DNA of 64,000 nt from Eretmocerus hayati (GCA_029851415.1 CM056744.1:56755797-56819796), one strand, 5' to 3'; shown: positions 35,379 through 45,765, counted from the first letter of the stretch. Numbers and translations are program-made. The notes: generated from the sequence alone by a model not told the origin.

Positions 35379-35396
35379 ATCCCACTTCTGACACCA
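35379..35396 (-). promoter_or_regulatory. element A primer-binding site, tRNA-Leu type
   Basis: On the minus strand, three bases after the 5' LTR, the sequence reads TGGTGTCAGAAGTGGGAT. This is complementary to the 3' end of eukaryotic tRNA-Leu of the CAA/CAG type as I remember it, including CCA. It fixes the orientation of element A. Confidence 0.75.
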
Positions 35397-35517
35397 GTTT
35401 GTTACGGGGATTCGTAACGTGGGTTCTTTTATACTGCACCTGGGGAGTCCTGACTCGACAGGTAGGTAGGTGGAAATTCGGAAGAGTAATAAATACAAAG
35501 GGAATCCCTAGAGCTGC

Positions 35518-35523
35518 GTTTAT
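35518..35523 (-). terminator. polyadenylation signal in element A LTR
   Basis: AATAAA on the minus strand, about 290 bp downstream of the TATA box. The position suits the R/U5 boundary. Confidence 0.45.
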
Positions 35524-35809
35524 TAGTCCAAAAGTACAATTAAGAGAGAGAGACTTTACAAAATACTGGGGTTGATTCTACTCGAGTGGAGTCCGTCAAG
35601 GGCTGAGGTACTCGACTCGGAATGGCGTTAATGAGCGACGTGGTCAGATCGGTAGGTGAGTTCGTACTGAGAACTGGAAGCCCGGCGCGTGATTCGAGCG
35701 TACGCGACGGAGGCTCGCGATTGACTGTCGTTCTAAGAGCTCGAAACGTACTCGACGGAGTCTCGCGGTAGACTGCCCTTCTAAGCTCCTTGCCAGAGCT
35801 TTTGAGCTC

Positions 35810-35817
35810 TATTTATA
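35810..35817 (-). promoter_or_regulatory. TATA box in element A LTR
   Basis: Minus strand reads GAGTATAAATAGAGC, a near-perfect TATA box, about 310 bp into the LTR. The same sequence is at 13618-13625 in the other LTR. Transcription would start about 25-30 bp further on, toward lower coordinates. Confidence 0.6.
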
Positions 35818-36132
35818 CTCTCTCAGACCCCGCGTTCCTCCTTCATTCGTGGCTAGGAGAAATGCAGGTGAGGTGCGGCAACGCTTTGTCCTTGCACCCC
35901 TCGTCTAGACTCGCGGGCGCTACTCGCGGTTTCTCAGAGCTTCTCCTAGCTTCTCGAAGTCTCCGCTTCTCTGTATGCCTGTACATCAAGATACATAGTA
36001 TATCTATAGCTTACAATACAAGGTACATCTATATGTTAGAATACCATCTATGCCTATATGGTATACGCATATACTCCCGTATGCGGAGTATATATAGAGC
36101 TAGTCGGGAACCGACTAGGTTCCTGACACTTT

Positions 36133-36722
36133 CAAATATACACCTTCAGATGCTCTCTTTGCAATGAATTGCCTAAGAAAAGACGTCTACTACCACACAA
36201 ATTTTTTATAGATGAAATTGATCTATTGTAGCTTCCAAGCTCGATATCTTGACTTTTTTCCTGAAAAGCACTCATAATCATTTTTCTATACCCGACATGA
36301 GTATACAACTCATCAGATTGAGTACTCAATCTCAAAATAAAGCCAATACGCTTTGGAACATTCATTTTTACCCATTAGAACGTGTTCAGTAGCATTTTGA
36401 TCCATTGAAAATTAGATAGATTGAGTATTCTACTGTATATGCTTTGCACGCATCATATGCTTCTCATTTCACAATAATATTCAATTCTTTCATGTTGATG
36501 AGAAAAGTGTGGTAGATAGACTATAATGAATAGAGCAATAAGTTATTACATATCCCCGGACGGGAGGAAGCAGATACCTCTGGAAATTCGCAGCTGCATA
36601 AAGGTAGGTCTGTATACGAGTGGATTAGGACCCAACTCATATACGTGAGTATCACATGCGAAAATCACGCATGTCATATGGCTGTTTGATAATTATGTAG
36701 AAAACAATTATCTGCACTTGCA
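36133..36722 (+). repeat. element D 5' LTR, right portion
   Basis: Continues D's 5' LTR after element A and aligns with about 51127-51715, ending CTGCACTTGCA. D's other LTR has about 535 bp between the equivalents of 36140 and 36141, so one copy gained or lost that block. Confidence 0.85.
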
Positions 36723-37489
36723 TATGATACCCGGTGGGCAGGACAAAGTTCCGATACCCGAACTCATTATATTAGATTTTTTGTCTTGAAAAATAGTCAG
36801 ATCAAGATCGAAAATTCCTGAAAAATAAGACATAAGCTCATTGCGTAAAAGACCTCTGTAAAATCAAGATTGTAGAAAAAGCAAACGTATATCTGTGAAT
36901 ATCACAGTATAAGAAACTGTGTCTTTTTCCAAGTTCGAAAGACATTGCACATAAAATATGCATGGCTCGACCGAACAGTAGAATCACGTTGCTATACAGA
37001 CCAGAGTCGAAACACACTTTTTTTCCTTATTTACATTTGTAAGTTTGGTACATCGGACGATCGATGATTAGAGTATAAGATACAGTAAATGAGGACAGAC
37101 GACGAGCATTTTTCGACCATAAGGCCTGTGTATAAGAGTGAATTGACAACAGAACCTTATGGCTTAAGCTCAGATTTGATGTCGGTTATGAATCGAGAAT
37201 CATCGATCAGGTGATGACGAGTTGAATACAACCAAGAATCTCATAACATTGGGTCTGAGTATAGACTGACTTCACAACATATACATATACTATGTGATAT
37301 ACATAGATATAGTCATACACATAGCAATCGGTTCGTCCTTTTGTTCCGAGATTCGCCGTATAGATATATATAGTGCGATACACTACTGCGCTTCCACTGC
37401 GAGTAGCTGGCCGCCCACGCATATTTATAGCTAACCAATCGGTCTCTATCTTTGTTCCGATATTCGCTGCGGCAACATATAGTTATACC
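36723..37489 (+). other. element D leader
   Basis: Between the end of the 5' LTR and the gag ATG. No clear TGG-type primer-binding site follows the LTR; the sequence there is TATGATACCCGGTGGGCAGG. A direct repeat of about 45 bp (CAATCGGT, TTTGTTCCGA, ATTCGC) occurs at 37326 and 37437. An AT-rich near-palindrome lies at 37278-37322. Confidence 0.5.
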
Positions 37490-37573
37490 ATGCCCGTTAA
37501 CCGAACACCGGTACGAAAAAGCATTGGTGCGAGTGAGACGGAGAGTCAAACAGAGAACTTGAGATCGGATAAC
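37490..37573 (+). pseudogene. gag: element D Gag, N-terminal 28 codons, cut by element X
   Basis: ATG at 37490 opens a polar frame (MPVNRTPVRKSIG...) that runs into element X at 37576. After X the same frame resumes at 46147 when the duplicated TT is counted once. The register across the site supports both the gag call and the X boundaries. The sequence is too short to assign a domain. Confidence 0.6.
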
Positions 37574-37575
37574 TT

Positions 37576-38400
37576 CCCAGACAGCATCGAAACCTTTCTG
37601 AAAGCTTTCAGGAAGCTTTCCGTGAAAGGTTCGAAACCTTTTTGAAAACTTTCGCGGGAAGTTTTCAGAAAGTTAACTATGCCACTGTTGGCTGGGCGGT
37701 CCGAAAAGTTTTGGCGAAAGTTGCTGGACACATTTCGGGAAAGATTTCATACAGGATTTCTGGAAAGATTGCTTCAAACACTTCAGGAAACCATTGTGGG
37801 ACTTTTCCTGAGAGAGATTGAGCACTTGTCCTCGAAGAGTTTCTGGAGGAGAGCGAACGGACTGCTACTCAAAACTTTTGCTGAAAGTTTTCTGAAAGGT
37901 TTCCGAAAGGTGACCCTGGAATCGGCCCGCCAAAACTTTCGCTTGAAGGTTTCTGAAAGGTTTCCGAAAGGTGTCGCTGGAATCGGCTCACCAAACCTTT
38001 CGCTGAAAGGTTTCTGAAAGGTTTCCGAAAGGTGTCCCTGGAATCGACTCACCAAAACTTTCGCTGAAAGGTTTCTGGAAGGTTTTCCGAAAGGTGTCCC
38101 TGGAATCGGCTCGCCAAAACTTTCGCTGAAAGTTTTCTGAGAGGTTTCCAAAAGGTGTCCCTGGAATCGGCCCGCCAAAAGTTGCGCTGAAAGGTTCTTG
38201 AAAGGTTCCCGAAGGGTGTCCCCGGAATCGGCTTGCCAAAACTTTCGCTGAAAGGTTTCTGAAAGGTCCCCTGGAATCAGCTCGCCAAAACTTCCGCTGA
38301 AAGGTTTCTGAAAGGTTTTCGAAAGGTGTCCCTGGAATCGGCTCCCCGAAACTTTCGCTGAAAAGTTTCCAAGGGGTGTCGATGAAACCAGCTCTCGCTG
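37576..38400. repeat. left terminus and subterminal array of element X
   Basis: After the CCCAGACAGCA end come words such as GAAAGCTTTC and GAAAGGTTTC. From about 37910 to 38345 there are about seven tandem units of about 61 bp (GGAATCGGCTCGCCAAAACT, TTCGCTGAAAGGTTTCTG, AAAGGTTTCCGAAAGGTGTC). Frames on both strands are repeat products, rich in Ser, Phe and Pro. Confidence 0.85.
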
Positions 38401-39129
38401 GGAGGTTTCACCGAGAATCCTCTCTTAAGTGATGACAGTTTGATTTAGGTTCTGAAAATAATCACCTTGGGATAGTTCGATGGGGTTATAACTCTCTTGG
38501 GAGGAGAAATGAATCTTTCCACGACATTTGTTACTTAAATTCCATCAACTATCTGGCATTTAAATTTTATTCAGAAAAAATTTCTTAGCACCTCCTACTA
38601 TTTTTGAGCGACTACCGGACCAATTGCATCATGTTCAACATCGTTTAAAGTACTCCAAAGAAGATTCAAAAGGATCCGAATTTATATTTTTGAGCAATCG
38701 CATTCTTCCATTTTCCGTCAAATTCTCAATTTTTGGCGTTCTATGAGAATTTTTAAGCACCATAGGGTTTTTTTCTGATAAAATACATTGGGTTTGATAC
38801 AATGTATCATGATTCATCTCGAAAGAGCCATTATGTGAGTGAAGTTATTTCGAAGTTTTTCCTGATTTCAGAGTGAAAATTTGAATTTTCGACTCCAAAC
38901 TGGAAATTTGCATAGCTCCGAAACAAATTCGATCTGGGCTGAACAGAAACACACGTGTCGCCTCATTCCATCTGAAGAAACATATATACCTCATTGGGGA
39001 GGAAATTTGATCCTATTCCATTGGATGGTCTCATCTAGAGTATGGGTTTTGGAAGGATTCAGGGAGTTTTCGAGGAAGTTATCGGACACTCAAGAATGCA
39101 AGGTCTCATGTAATGTCATGAAAGCTTCC
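38401..39129. other. element X interior, no gene recognised
   Basis: AT-rich, short frames only. No motif seen. Confidence 0.45.
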
Positions 39130-39720
39130 TGATAGCTTCCACCAAAACTTTCCCTGCAATGTTCAAGGAGTATTATTCAACTTCTCGCTGAGTAGTTTTC
39201 AAAAGCTTACAGAAAGTGTCCAGAAAGTTTACAGACACTTGGCTATGCAAGATTCCATGAAAAGTTTACCAAAGGTTTCTGAATGTCCTTACAAGAACTC
39301 TCCCTGCAACGGCCTCAAAGTAAATTCTTTTTGGACTTCAGCTAGAAGGCTCCTGCTCACGCAACATGGGAATCTTTCAGAAATATTCCAAGAATTTTTC
39401 ATTAACAGATTGGAATATTTCAGGAATATTGCACTGAAATATTTCTGGAATATAGTTATGTCCTTGGCTTAGGAATTTTTCTTGAAGCTTCCATGGACCC
39501 ATCCCTGGAAATCTTACGGAAATCTCCCAGAAACCGTTCAGTGGAAGATCTCTGGGAGATTCCACTGAAACCTTCATGATATGTAGTTATGTCCGCATCT
39601 GAAAATGTTCCTGGAATCTTCCATGAAAGATTCATGGTAATAATTCGGAAATATTTCAGAAAAAATCCTGAGTGAGTTGTATCTAGATTCCTCAAAAATT
39701 TTGTGGGATCTTCCACTGTC
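39130..39720. repeat. second hairpin-word array inside element X
   Basis: GAATATTTC, GGAATCTTCC and GGAAGATCTC words as in element Y. An end-like sequence ACGCAACATGGGAATCTTTC occurs at about 39359, similar to the ACAGCATGGGAATCT ends of Y, so a diverged Y-type copy may be nested here. Confidence 0.5.
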
Positions 39721-41061
39721 AAGTTATAATCTCCTGAATTCTCTTACAAACATTTCAATGATAGAGATCCAATGTAGTTTCCTCTAGAACCAGGACTGAA
39801 ACTATCTCAAAGTTAGGAGTATCTGCTCTTGGCAAATCTGAGAAAAGAGCTGGCGGATATTAACTGATTTTGTTCACAGCCAAAAAGCAGCCATGTTGGT
39901 CAAACTGACAATGTATTGTACATCTGTTGTATCCACCTGAAGTTCAGACCCAATTCATTCTTCTAATTGTGGGGACTGCGTAAAAAAAACTAGATACTTT
40001 TTAGTATTTCCCTGCTTGAATGAAAATGAGATATGGTAATAAAATCATTCCTAGCGTAGTTAGAATCTGTTCACTCATCTTATATTCACTCAGCTTGAGT
40101 AGTTGTTGTTGAACCATTCAGTTATAATATTAACTTTCGTTATAACGGATTTGATAAGATTAGCTCTGAGGGAGCAAAATCGAGAATTGACGTTGAATTG
40201 GTAGTTTATCCTAACTGGATTAGACTTCAAAATTGGGGTAAGGAACTAGGTCAGATTTGATGGCAAAGTGTCATATAGATTTGGCTCTTATGTTGACTGT
40301 TCATTGGACAAGAAAGCCCAAGATACAGAAGCATAATACCCAAACTTGACTTCATTTCTTCTCAAAGAATTGTATCTTCAAAATAACTGACCTAACATAT
40401 GGAAAGGATACTTCTTATTGTGGCTCCAGTCTGGTAATTGTACTCCTCCAAGCTTCCCAACAGTCTTTGATATTTTCACTGTTTTCATATAGGGTCGGTT
40501 AGCCAATAAATTCACCAAGAAAGGACTTTGGATACAGCCTGAGTTGATGGGTATTGCACACGATCCCAGTAGTTAAGATCGATTGATCTTGACTACTGTG
40601 AGTTTGTGCTATGATGAAAGACTTGAGAATATTCTGCAATGACAATTTGTGAAAAGCACTGTCATTCATTCGATGATGATAACAAAGCATCCAAGAACGG
40701 GATAAAAGTCTACGCTTATCAGTTGTGTTGAATAGGAAAAGTGTACTATAAGACTTACCTCCACAGAATCCTGCAACCATCACTGACGACTCCAGGAAAC
40801 TTTGTGAATATTGTGTATGGCAAGGTGTATAATTGCACTATCATCACAAGTGGTGGAGTTCATCTACGATACATATGCTGGTTCCAATTTTCCTAAGAAT
40901 ATATGTTTTCTTCAACACAAAGGGTCTTGCTCTTTGCTCAAGACTTGAGACTTAACAAGGTTAGTAGACAGAGAAATACTCATCTGATCCGCAAATCCCA
41001 CAGCTCTACAAATTTATCGAGGAAACTTCTATAAGTGTATAGAGAAAACAGAGGTCAGAGG
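39721..41061. other. element X interior, no gene recognised
   Basis: 1.3 kb, AT-rich, frames under 95 codons without motifs. In the orientation of the gag-pol block this is downstream sequence. No LTR or PPT was recognised. Confidence 0.45.
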
Positions 41062-41880
41062 TTACTTTTTCCTCACCGCGATGAGGACACTCCACCAGGA
41101 AGTGAGTAACAGGAAAATCAGAAGACATATGAAATACACAAGAATGTTCTCGATTTGCAAAAATAGATCGATTTTCAGAAATAGTTTGTCTTGTGAGTGC
41201 CTTTCTTTTTCTGCTGTTGGTTGACTATTTCCGGCTAGATTGGAGTCTTCGTGCCTATCCGATGTATCTGATTCATGTCTTTTTCCCCAAACTAAAATTT
41301 GTAAACCTGCTTGCCCTTGAGCTTCGAATTCCTCGATATTCCATGAGAGCAGAGTCCGAGATCTTTTCTTTGTAGCAGTAATTGACTGAATGGAGCTTGA
41401 TTTTTCGGTAACTTCTGCGTCTACTCTAGAGCTCGACGCATTGTGCTGATTCATTCGATTGGGCGAATTTGCGTATTTTGTAGAATCCAGATTGACCATT
41501 TCTTTGTCGAGACTCTTCGTGGCCTTGTCGAAGCTCGGTGAGTTTTCGGGAACTTCGGCGTTCGATAGATCTTGGTGAATTTCCGAACTTGTTTCTTCAT
41601 ATATGGTGTCTCCGTGCAACAATTTCCTTCTTACGGAAAGAGGTATACTTTTATCCACTTCTGGTCTGTTTATTATCTTGTCTTCTTTTGGTGTACTCGT
41701 GATGCGTATTCCCGCTCCCATTTCCCTTATAGCCTTGTCGGTCACCATCGGTAATTGATCAACATCGTTCATTGCTTGACTAAGAATCGGTTCGGCTGCT
41801 GGATGGTCATCGACTTCTCTCAGCATGTTCCAGCCCTGAAAATGTCCTCCTCTTTTACCTACTGTTTTCCCTGCTTCCAT
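41062..41880 (-). CDS. tail-anchored membrane protein downstream of RNase H
   Basis: 272 codons. Residues 1-235 are hydrophilic, rich in Glu, Asp, Ser and Lys and without Cys. Residues about 240-267 form one strong hydrophobic segment (ILVYFICLLIFLLLTSWWSV), followed by a short basic tail ending RKK. The frame also reads back upstream toward 42044 across one TGA. In Ty3/Gypsy elements integrase should follow RNase H; here it is missing and this ORF takes its place. It has none of the Cys pattern or signal peptide of a retroviral Env, so I do not call it env. It may be an accessory protein or a chimera made during capture. Confidence 0.45.
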   Translation of the reverse strand: MEAGKTVGKRGGHFQGWNMLREVDDHPAAEPILSQAMNDVDQLPMVTDKAIREMGAGIRITSTPKEDKIINRPEVDKSIPLSVRRKLLHGDTIYEETSSEIHQDLSNAEVPENSPSFDKATKSLDKEMVNLDSTKYANSPNRMNQHNASSSRVDAEVTEKSSSIQSITATKKRSRTLLSWNIEEFEAQGQAGLQILVWGKRHESDTSDRHEDSNLAGNSQPTAEKERHSQDKLFLKIDLFLQIENILVYFICLLIFLLLTSWWSVLIAVRKK

Positions 41881-42049
41881 CTGTCTCTCCGCTTTTTTAG
41901 TGCCACTTCATTCTTCGTCGGATATTTCCTCGAACGAAACATCCGGTGGGTCGTCTGGAAAATCCATATCCCTCTTTCTTTTCTTCAAATTGTCCCAATC
42001 GATGATATTGTTGAGCTGTTGCTCTTCCAATTCCTTCGCTTTTCGTTTT

Positions 42050-42817
42050 TCACCTCTTGTTACGCAATACTTGAGCGCTATTCTGTTCTGATTCTTCTGC
42101 CTCTTCTTCTTCTCCCGCTAGCCTATACAGCTCTGCTAAAGGGCGTTCTAGGTTTTGATCTCCTTCTTTCAACACAGGATTCCTAGACAGTGAATCGACA
42201 TGGTTCTTACTTCCAGGATTATAGATTATAGTGAACGACTGGTCACGAAGCGCGGCTTTAAGCCTGTTGAACCTAAGATCAAGCTTTTTTGTCTTGTTTA
42301 GGTAGACCAATGGTTGATGATCGCAGACAACCGTGAAGTGCTTTCCGTAGATGAAGTTTCTGAAGCTTTCCACGTAAAATACTATAGCTAAGAGCTCCCG
42401 ATCAAATGTTGAGTAGGCTACCTCGTTTAGCTTAAGTGCTCGACTAGCGTAGGAGCAAACGTATTCTTCTTTGTCCTTTTTCTGACTAATCAGACCTCCA
42501 ATAGCAAATCGACTAGCATCCGTAAAAATCCGATACTCGAGGTTTGGGTCAGCACACCTGAGAATAGGGTAGGAGCACAGCGCATCCCTTAATCTCTCAA
42601 ATGCCTCTTGCTGCTCTTCTTTCCAATAAAATTTTGTATTGCCTCTCAGTAACAGATGAAGTGGGTGAGCGATCTCAGCAAAGTTCTTGATGAATCTGCG
42701 ATAGTATGACGCCAGCCCTAGGAACTGTCTAACTTTCCTAGTTGTCGTGGTGACGGGGTATTTGCTTACTGCTTCGATCTTTTTGGGATCTGGGCGAGTT
42801 TCGCCGTTGCCTACCAA
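42050..42817 (-). pseudogene. pol: Ty3/Gypsy RT thumb and RNase H
   Basis: Continues the RT frame after an in-frame TAA at 42853-42851. The first 40 residues complete the RT connection region (VGNGETRPDPKKIEAV). RNase H follows with the first catalytic Asp in FTDASRFAIGG (about residue 97), the Glu in FDRELLAI (about 140) and the Asp in VCDHQPLVYL (about 165). The usual VDSLSRNP closes the domain near 216. RNase H removes the RNA strand after first-strand synthesis. The frame ends at 42050 in an acidic stretch, and no HHCC integrase domain follows in any frame. Confidence 0.85.
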
Positions 42818-42850
42818 GTGTCCTAATACGCTTGCATGCTTCTGTAGGAA

Positions 42851-43909
42851 TTAACATTTACTTGGTTCTATGGTTAGATTTGCTTCGTCTAGGCGTTTCA
42901 GCACTCTGCTAAATTTCGTAAAATGTTCCTCTAACGAGCTACTTGCGATTATCAGATCGTCTAAATAGCACTCCACTACATCGTGTAATAAACCGGCTAG
43001 AGCAAGATCAATTAATCGTTGAAAGACAGGGGCAGAATTGGCTAGACCCATAGGTAATTTACTATATTCGTAAAGCCCGCAGTCCGGAAGAACAGCAGTA
43101 AGAGGGGATAATTCGGGATGAAGACGACACTGGTGGTACCCGCTTTTTAAATCTATTGCTGTGATATATTTTGCATCTGCAATGCGGTCAATCAAGTCGG
43201 TTGGATTCGGTAAGGGGTAGTTGTCTTTTACAGTGATTTCATTCAGTTTTCGAAAATCGGCCACTAAGCGCCACTTTTTCTCTCCATTTGGCCCTGGTTT
43301 CTTCGGAACTATCCATAAAAGGCTTGAGTATGGAGATTTCGAGGGTTGGAGAACCCCGTCCTCTAATAATTTATCGATTTGCTTTCTCATCTCCTTCCTT
43401 ATTTCCGGAGGACCTCGATATCGCTTTGCTTTCACGGGTATGTCAGTAGTAGTAATTATTTTGTGTATCAGAAGGTGGGTAGTTTTCAACTTCTCCCCTG
43501 GTAGCCCGAAAACATGTGGTCGCAACCCAATAAGTTTCTTGATGTGTTGAATCTCTTCCTCATTCAACCCCTCTAATGTTTTTGGATCGAGCAGTTCAAA
43601 AATGCGAGTCACGCGATCTTTTACTCCTTTGGTACCGAAATTCATTATACTGACTCTTTTTTCAAGTTCTCTTTCTTTTTCTTCTTCTGTATCAAAAATA
43701 TCCCCTTTTGGTTCTGTAGTCTCGCAAGGTTCTAATGTAACTTCTGGCGGCTCAATTTCGACTTCCTCATCATTAGTATTAATACACATTGCATAAGCTT
43801 TCCCCCCATTATTTACCGCAACAAAATTCCCAAACCAAATACCTGGGCCCAAATCCTGCAGCCCAACAAATCCCACTTCTTCGTCGTTTTTAACTCGAGC
43901 ATGAATCAC
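42851..43909 (-). pseudogene. pol: Ty3/Gypsy reverse transcriptase
   Basis: 352 codons in frame with the protease segment, from which one in-frame TAA (43930-43928) divides it. About 1-90 is an acidic linker. RT blocks follow: PVKAKRYRGPPEIRKEM, SPYSSLLWIVPKKPG, RLVADFRKLNEITVKD, ITAIDLKSGYHQ (motif A), KLPMGLANSAPVFQ (motif B) and CYLDDLIIAS (catalytic YxDD, about residue 320). All are standard Ty3/Gypsy RT motifs. Two in-frame stops across PR-RT-RH make the copy non-functional as it stands, although the remaining sequence is well preserved. Confidence 0.92.
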
Positions 43910-43927
43910 TTGTATAGTTCTCGGGAG

Positions 43928-44409
43928 TTATTTAAACTTTTCTTCTTCTACAAATGGTATTTCCAAATCCCCAAACCTAAGACATTTAAACTTCGCATCA
44001 ATGATCCCCCCATGTTTTTCGAATTCTCCCCACCCCAGGAGACCATCCGTATTAATTGCAAAATCGTTTGGCACTACGTGCACATCACAATCTAACCCGC
44101 TAAGATTCATCTTAATTCGACCTAGAGTATAGCATTTCCCAGCCGTAACTCCCGTGATCGCTATAATATAATTTTTATCAATTGAAACCCCTTCGCTGAT
44201 ACATTTTGCCTTCAACAGTGTCACGTCTGCACCTGTATCGGCATAGAATTGCAAGGAACCATTCTTGAATATTTCATTCTCGAGTTCGACCTTTGGGTGC
44301 CTCCGATGATTTGCGTCCAGTAGCCTAATCGAGACCCGCCGCTGTAGTGTATTCTCGTCGCTTAATTGTTTGTGCTCGACCCCGCGGCTTGGTGTCAAGC
44401 ATCCTCGAA
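43928..44409 (-). pseudogene. pol: Ty3/Gypsy aspartic protease
   Basis: The frame lies at -1 to gag and is open from the slippery site at 44416-44410. The active site reads FYADTGADVTLL, the D-T-G of a retropepsin; ITGVTAGKCYTLGRI and a GLLGWGEF block follow, as in the second half of the fold. The enzyme would cut the Gag-Pol polyprotein. An in-frame TAA at its end separates it from RT by six codons. Confidence 0.85.
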
Positions 44410-45765
44410 GTTTAAAGAATTATTCGGATTTCTCATAAGTTGATTCTCCTGTTCGCTATTTGGCATAGCCATTCCCCGATTGAAACTGCCTAACTCCGTA
44501 CCTTTATTTCCATTGTTCGGCTCTCGGGAATTCTTGTTTCGATAATTATTTTGGTTAGAGTTCTGCCAATTATTTATGGGCTTCTGAACCCTATCGTTTC
44601 GGCGATCTCCATTGAAATTCGGTCTTCCGTCCGGATATCGGCGATTATAATCTCTGGGATAGTAATTCTGATTAACTCTATAATTATCGTTATAACCTCG
44701 AGGATTCCTGTCATAATTCCGGTTGTCATCTCGACCGTAATCCTGGTTACGATTCATATTGTTATTATAGGTGTACCTATTCTGATTCGCATTTTCGTAA
44801 TTTTTACGATATCGGTTGTAAGAATTCCGGTCGGCATCTCTCACATTGTATGTATTGTAATTTCGATTACGGTCGTCGTAACTGTTTCTATCACGATTCC
44901 GGTAGTTTCCAACGGGACTTGAATAATTCGCGTTATAATTTTGGTTGAACCGATCGTCTCGGCGGTCATTCCGGCGCGAGCCGCTATAGTTTGCGTCGTT
45001 GCGCCTCGTGTTGTTATATCTAGGCATCGTTTGCGCCATCTTGTCGGCTGGCGTTCTCGAGCGATTATCGTACCTATCTACACCTCTGTCACGTTGCTGC
45101 GATTGGTGTTCGGGGGCTCTTCCGGTATCGATTGCTTCGTTCAAAAATTTGCATGCGTTTAAGTCGTGTCCTTGTCTTCTGCAATACCGACAAACTTCAG
45201 CCTCCTTCTTTTTTGGGCATTCTCGTTCAAAATGTCCTTTGGCATGGCAATATCTACATTCGTCTGACGCTATGGCTCTATTGACCGTGATCGACTCGAT
45301 GGGTAAGGGCGTATTTGTAGTCATTTCCTTCATCTTTTGTTCAACCAGTGTATTCACGAGTGCCATCATTCTATCCCCGTTCATATCAGAGTTATTGATG
45401 TTTGCAAATACCGAGCGAGCGCTTGTTTTATTTTCGAAATTTACTGCTTCTGGAATGGCTTCACGTAAAGTCTTAGGACTCGTCGATCTAACCTGGTGTT
45501 CTAATGCTCCCGCGAGCCCGAAAATGAATTGCTGCAATGCCTCATTATCCGCATTGTTTTTATAAGTTCCAAGGACTGGATTCACTCGACCTGAAATGCT
45601 GCTAATCGCGATGTCTACGCTACGAGGAACGTGGCTGACTGTGATTCTAGAAGCGCGGCTGGGCGCTTTTGCACCGTATTTATACTCGTTCTCGCGCTTG
45701 AGGTTTGGCGCCTCGGCGTCTACATTTTTCCACATTCTTACGCATATACGCTCGTGTTTGAACAT
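44395..45765 (-). CDS. gag: Ty3/Gypsy Gag, 5'-truncated and chimeric
   Basis: 456 codons. From about residue 67 it matches the capsid end of element A's Gag (NADNEALQQFIFGLAGALEH). The first about 66 residues have no counterpart in A, so the N-terminal half of Gag is missing and unrelated sequence is read in its place. Two zinc knuckles are complete: CRYCHAKGHFEREC and CRYCRRQGHDLNAC (about residues 173-210). The C-terminal half is strongly Asn/Arg/Tyr-rich and basic, as expected for RNA binding. The gene ends at TGA 44397-44395, 13 nt after a UUUAAAC slippery site that leads into protease. Confidence 0.85.
   Translation of the reverse strand: MFKHERICVRMWKNVDAEAPNLKRENEYKYGAKAPSRASRITVSHVPRSVDIAISSISGRVNPVLGTYKNNADNEALQQFIFGLAGALEHQVRSTSPKTLREAIPEAVNFENKTSARSVFANINNSDMNGDRMMALVNTLVEQKMKEMTTNTPLPIESITVNRAIASDECRYCHAKGHFERECPKKKEAEVCRYCRRQGHDLNACKFLNEAIDTGRAPEHQSQQRDRGVDRYDNRSRTPADKMAQTMPRYNNTRRNDANYSGSRRNDRRDDRFNQNYNANYSSPVGNYRNRDRNSYDDRNRNYNTYNVRDADRNSYNRYRKNYENANQNRYTYNNNMNRNQDYGRDDNRNYDRNPRGYNDNYRVNQNYYPRDYNRRYPDGRPNFNGDRRNDRVQKPINNWQNSNQNNYRNKNSREPNNGNKGTELGSFNRGMAMPNSEQENQLMRNPNNSLNFEDA
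44410..44416 (-). promoter_or_regulatory. UUUAAAC slippery site, probable gag-pol -1 frameshift
   Basis: In gag frame the codons are TCT TTA AAC TTC, so T TTA AAC is an exact X XXY YYZ heptamer. The -1 frame is open across it and enters the protease ORF; gag ends four codons later. This is the classical arrangement for programmed -1 frameshifting. A stimulatory structure downstream was not modelled. Confidence 0.7.

Larger units (their letters stand above)
13207..36128 (-). mobile_element. element A: 22.9-kb LTR element with gag but no pol
   Basis: Two 729-bp LTRs (13207-13935 and 35400-36128) bound this unit. CTTT at 13203-13206 and 36129-36132 is the target duplication; the uninterrupted site is seen in D's other LTR near 50580. 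On the minus strand the order is 5' LTR (36128-35400), PBS (35396-35379), gag (34873-31871), then 17.9 kb without protease, RT, RNase H or integrase, then the 3' LTR. I counted about five substitutions between the LTRs, so the insertion is young. Removing the nested element Y still leaves about 14 kb. This matches the described classes of gag-only (TR-GAG) or very large non-coding (LARD) derivatives, which would need pol from another element. Confidence 0.85.
35400..36128 (-). repeat. element A 5' LTR
   Basis: 729 bp, TG...CA, nearly identical to 13207-13935. In element orientation it begins TGTCAGGAACC at 36128 and ends CCCCGTAACA at 35400. It contains a good TATA box and an AATAAA further on, consistent with U3-R-U5 order. 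Confidence 0.93.

Noticed and set aside
13207..36128. Polydnavirus segment or other giant viral insertion
   Set aside because: The boundaries are LTRs with a 4-bp duplication and a PBS; no viral genes other than retroelement ones are seen.
35400..36128. Solo LTR unrelated to 13207-13935
   Set aside because: Flanks match the uninterrupted site in D's 3' LTR and share CTTT, and PBS and gag lie on the inner side, so the two LTRs belong to one insertion.
37546..38239. Frames on both strands up to 131 codons
   Set aside because: They follow the 61-bp tandem units of element X and have no motif.
41062..41880. env gene of the X-borne retroelement
   Set aside because: No signal peptide, no Cys pattern, and the membrane segment is at the extreme C-terminus.
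44551..45565. Plus-strand frames of 73-188 codons
   Set aside because: Antisense shadows of the gag at 44395-45765.
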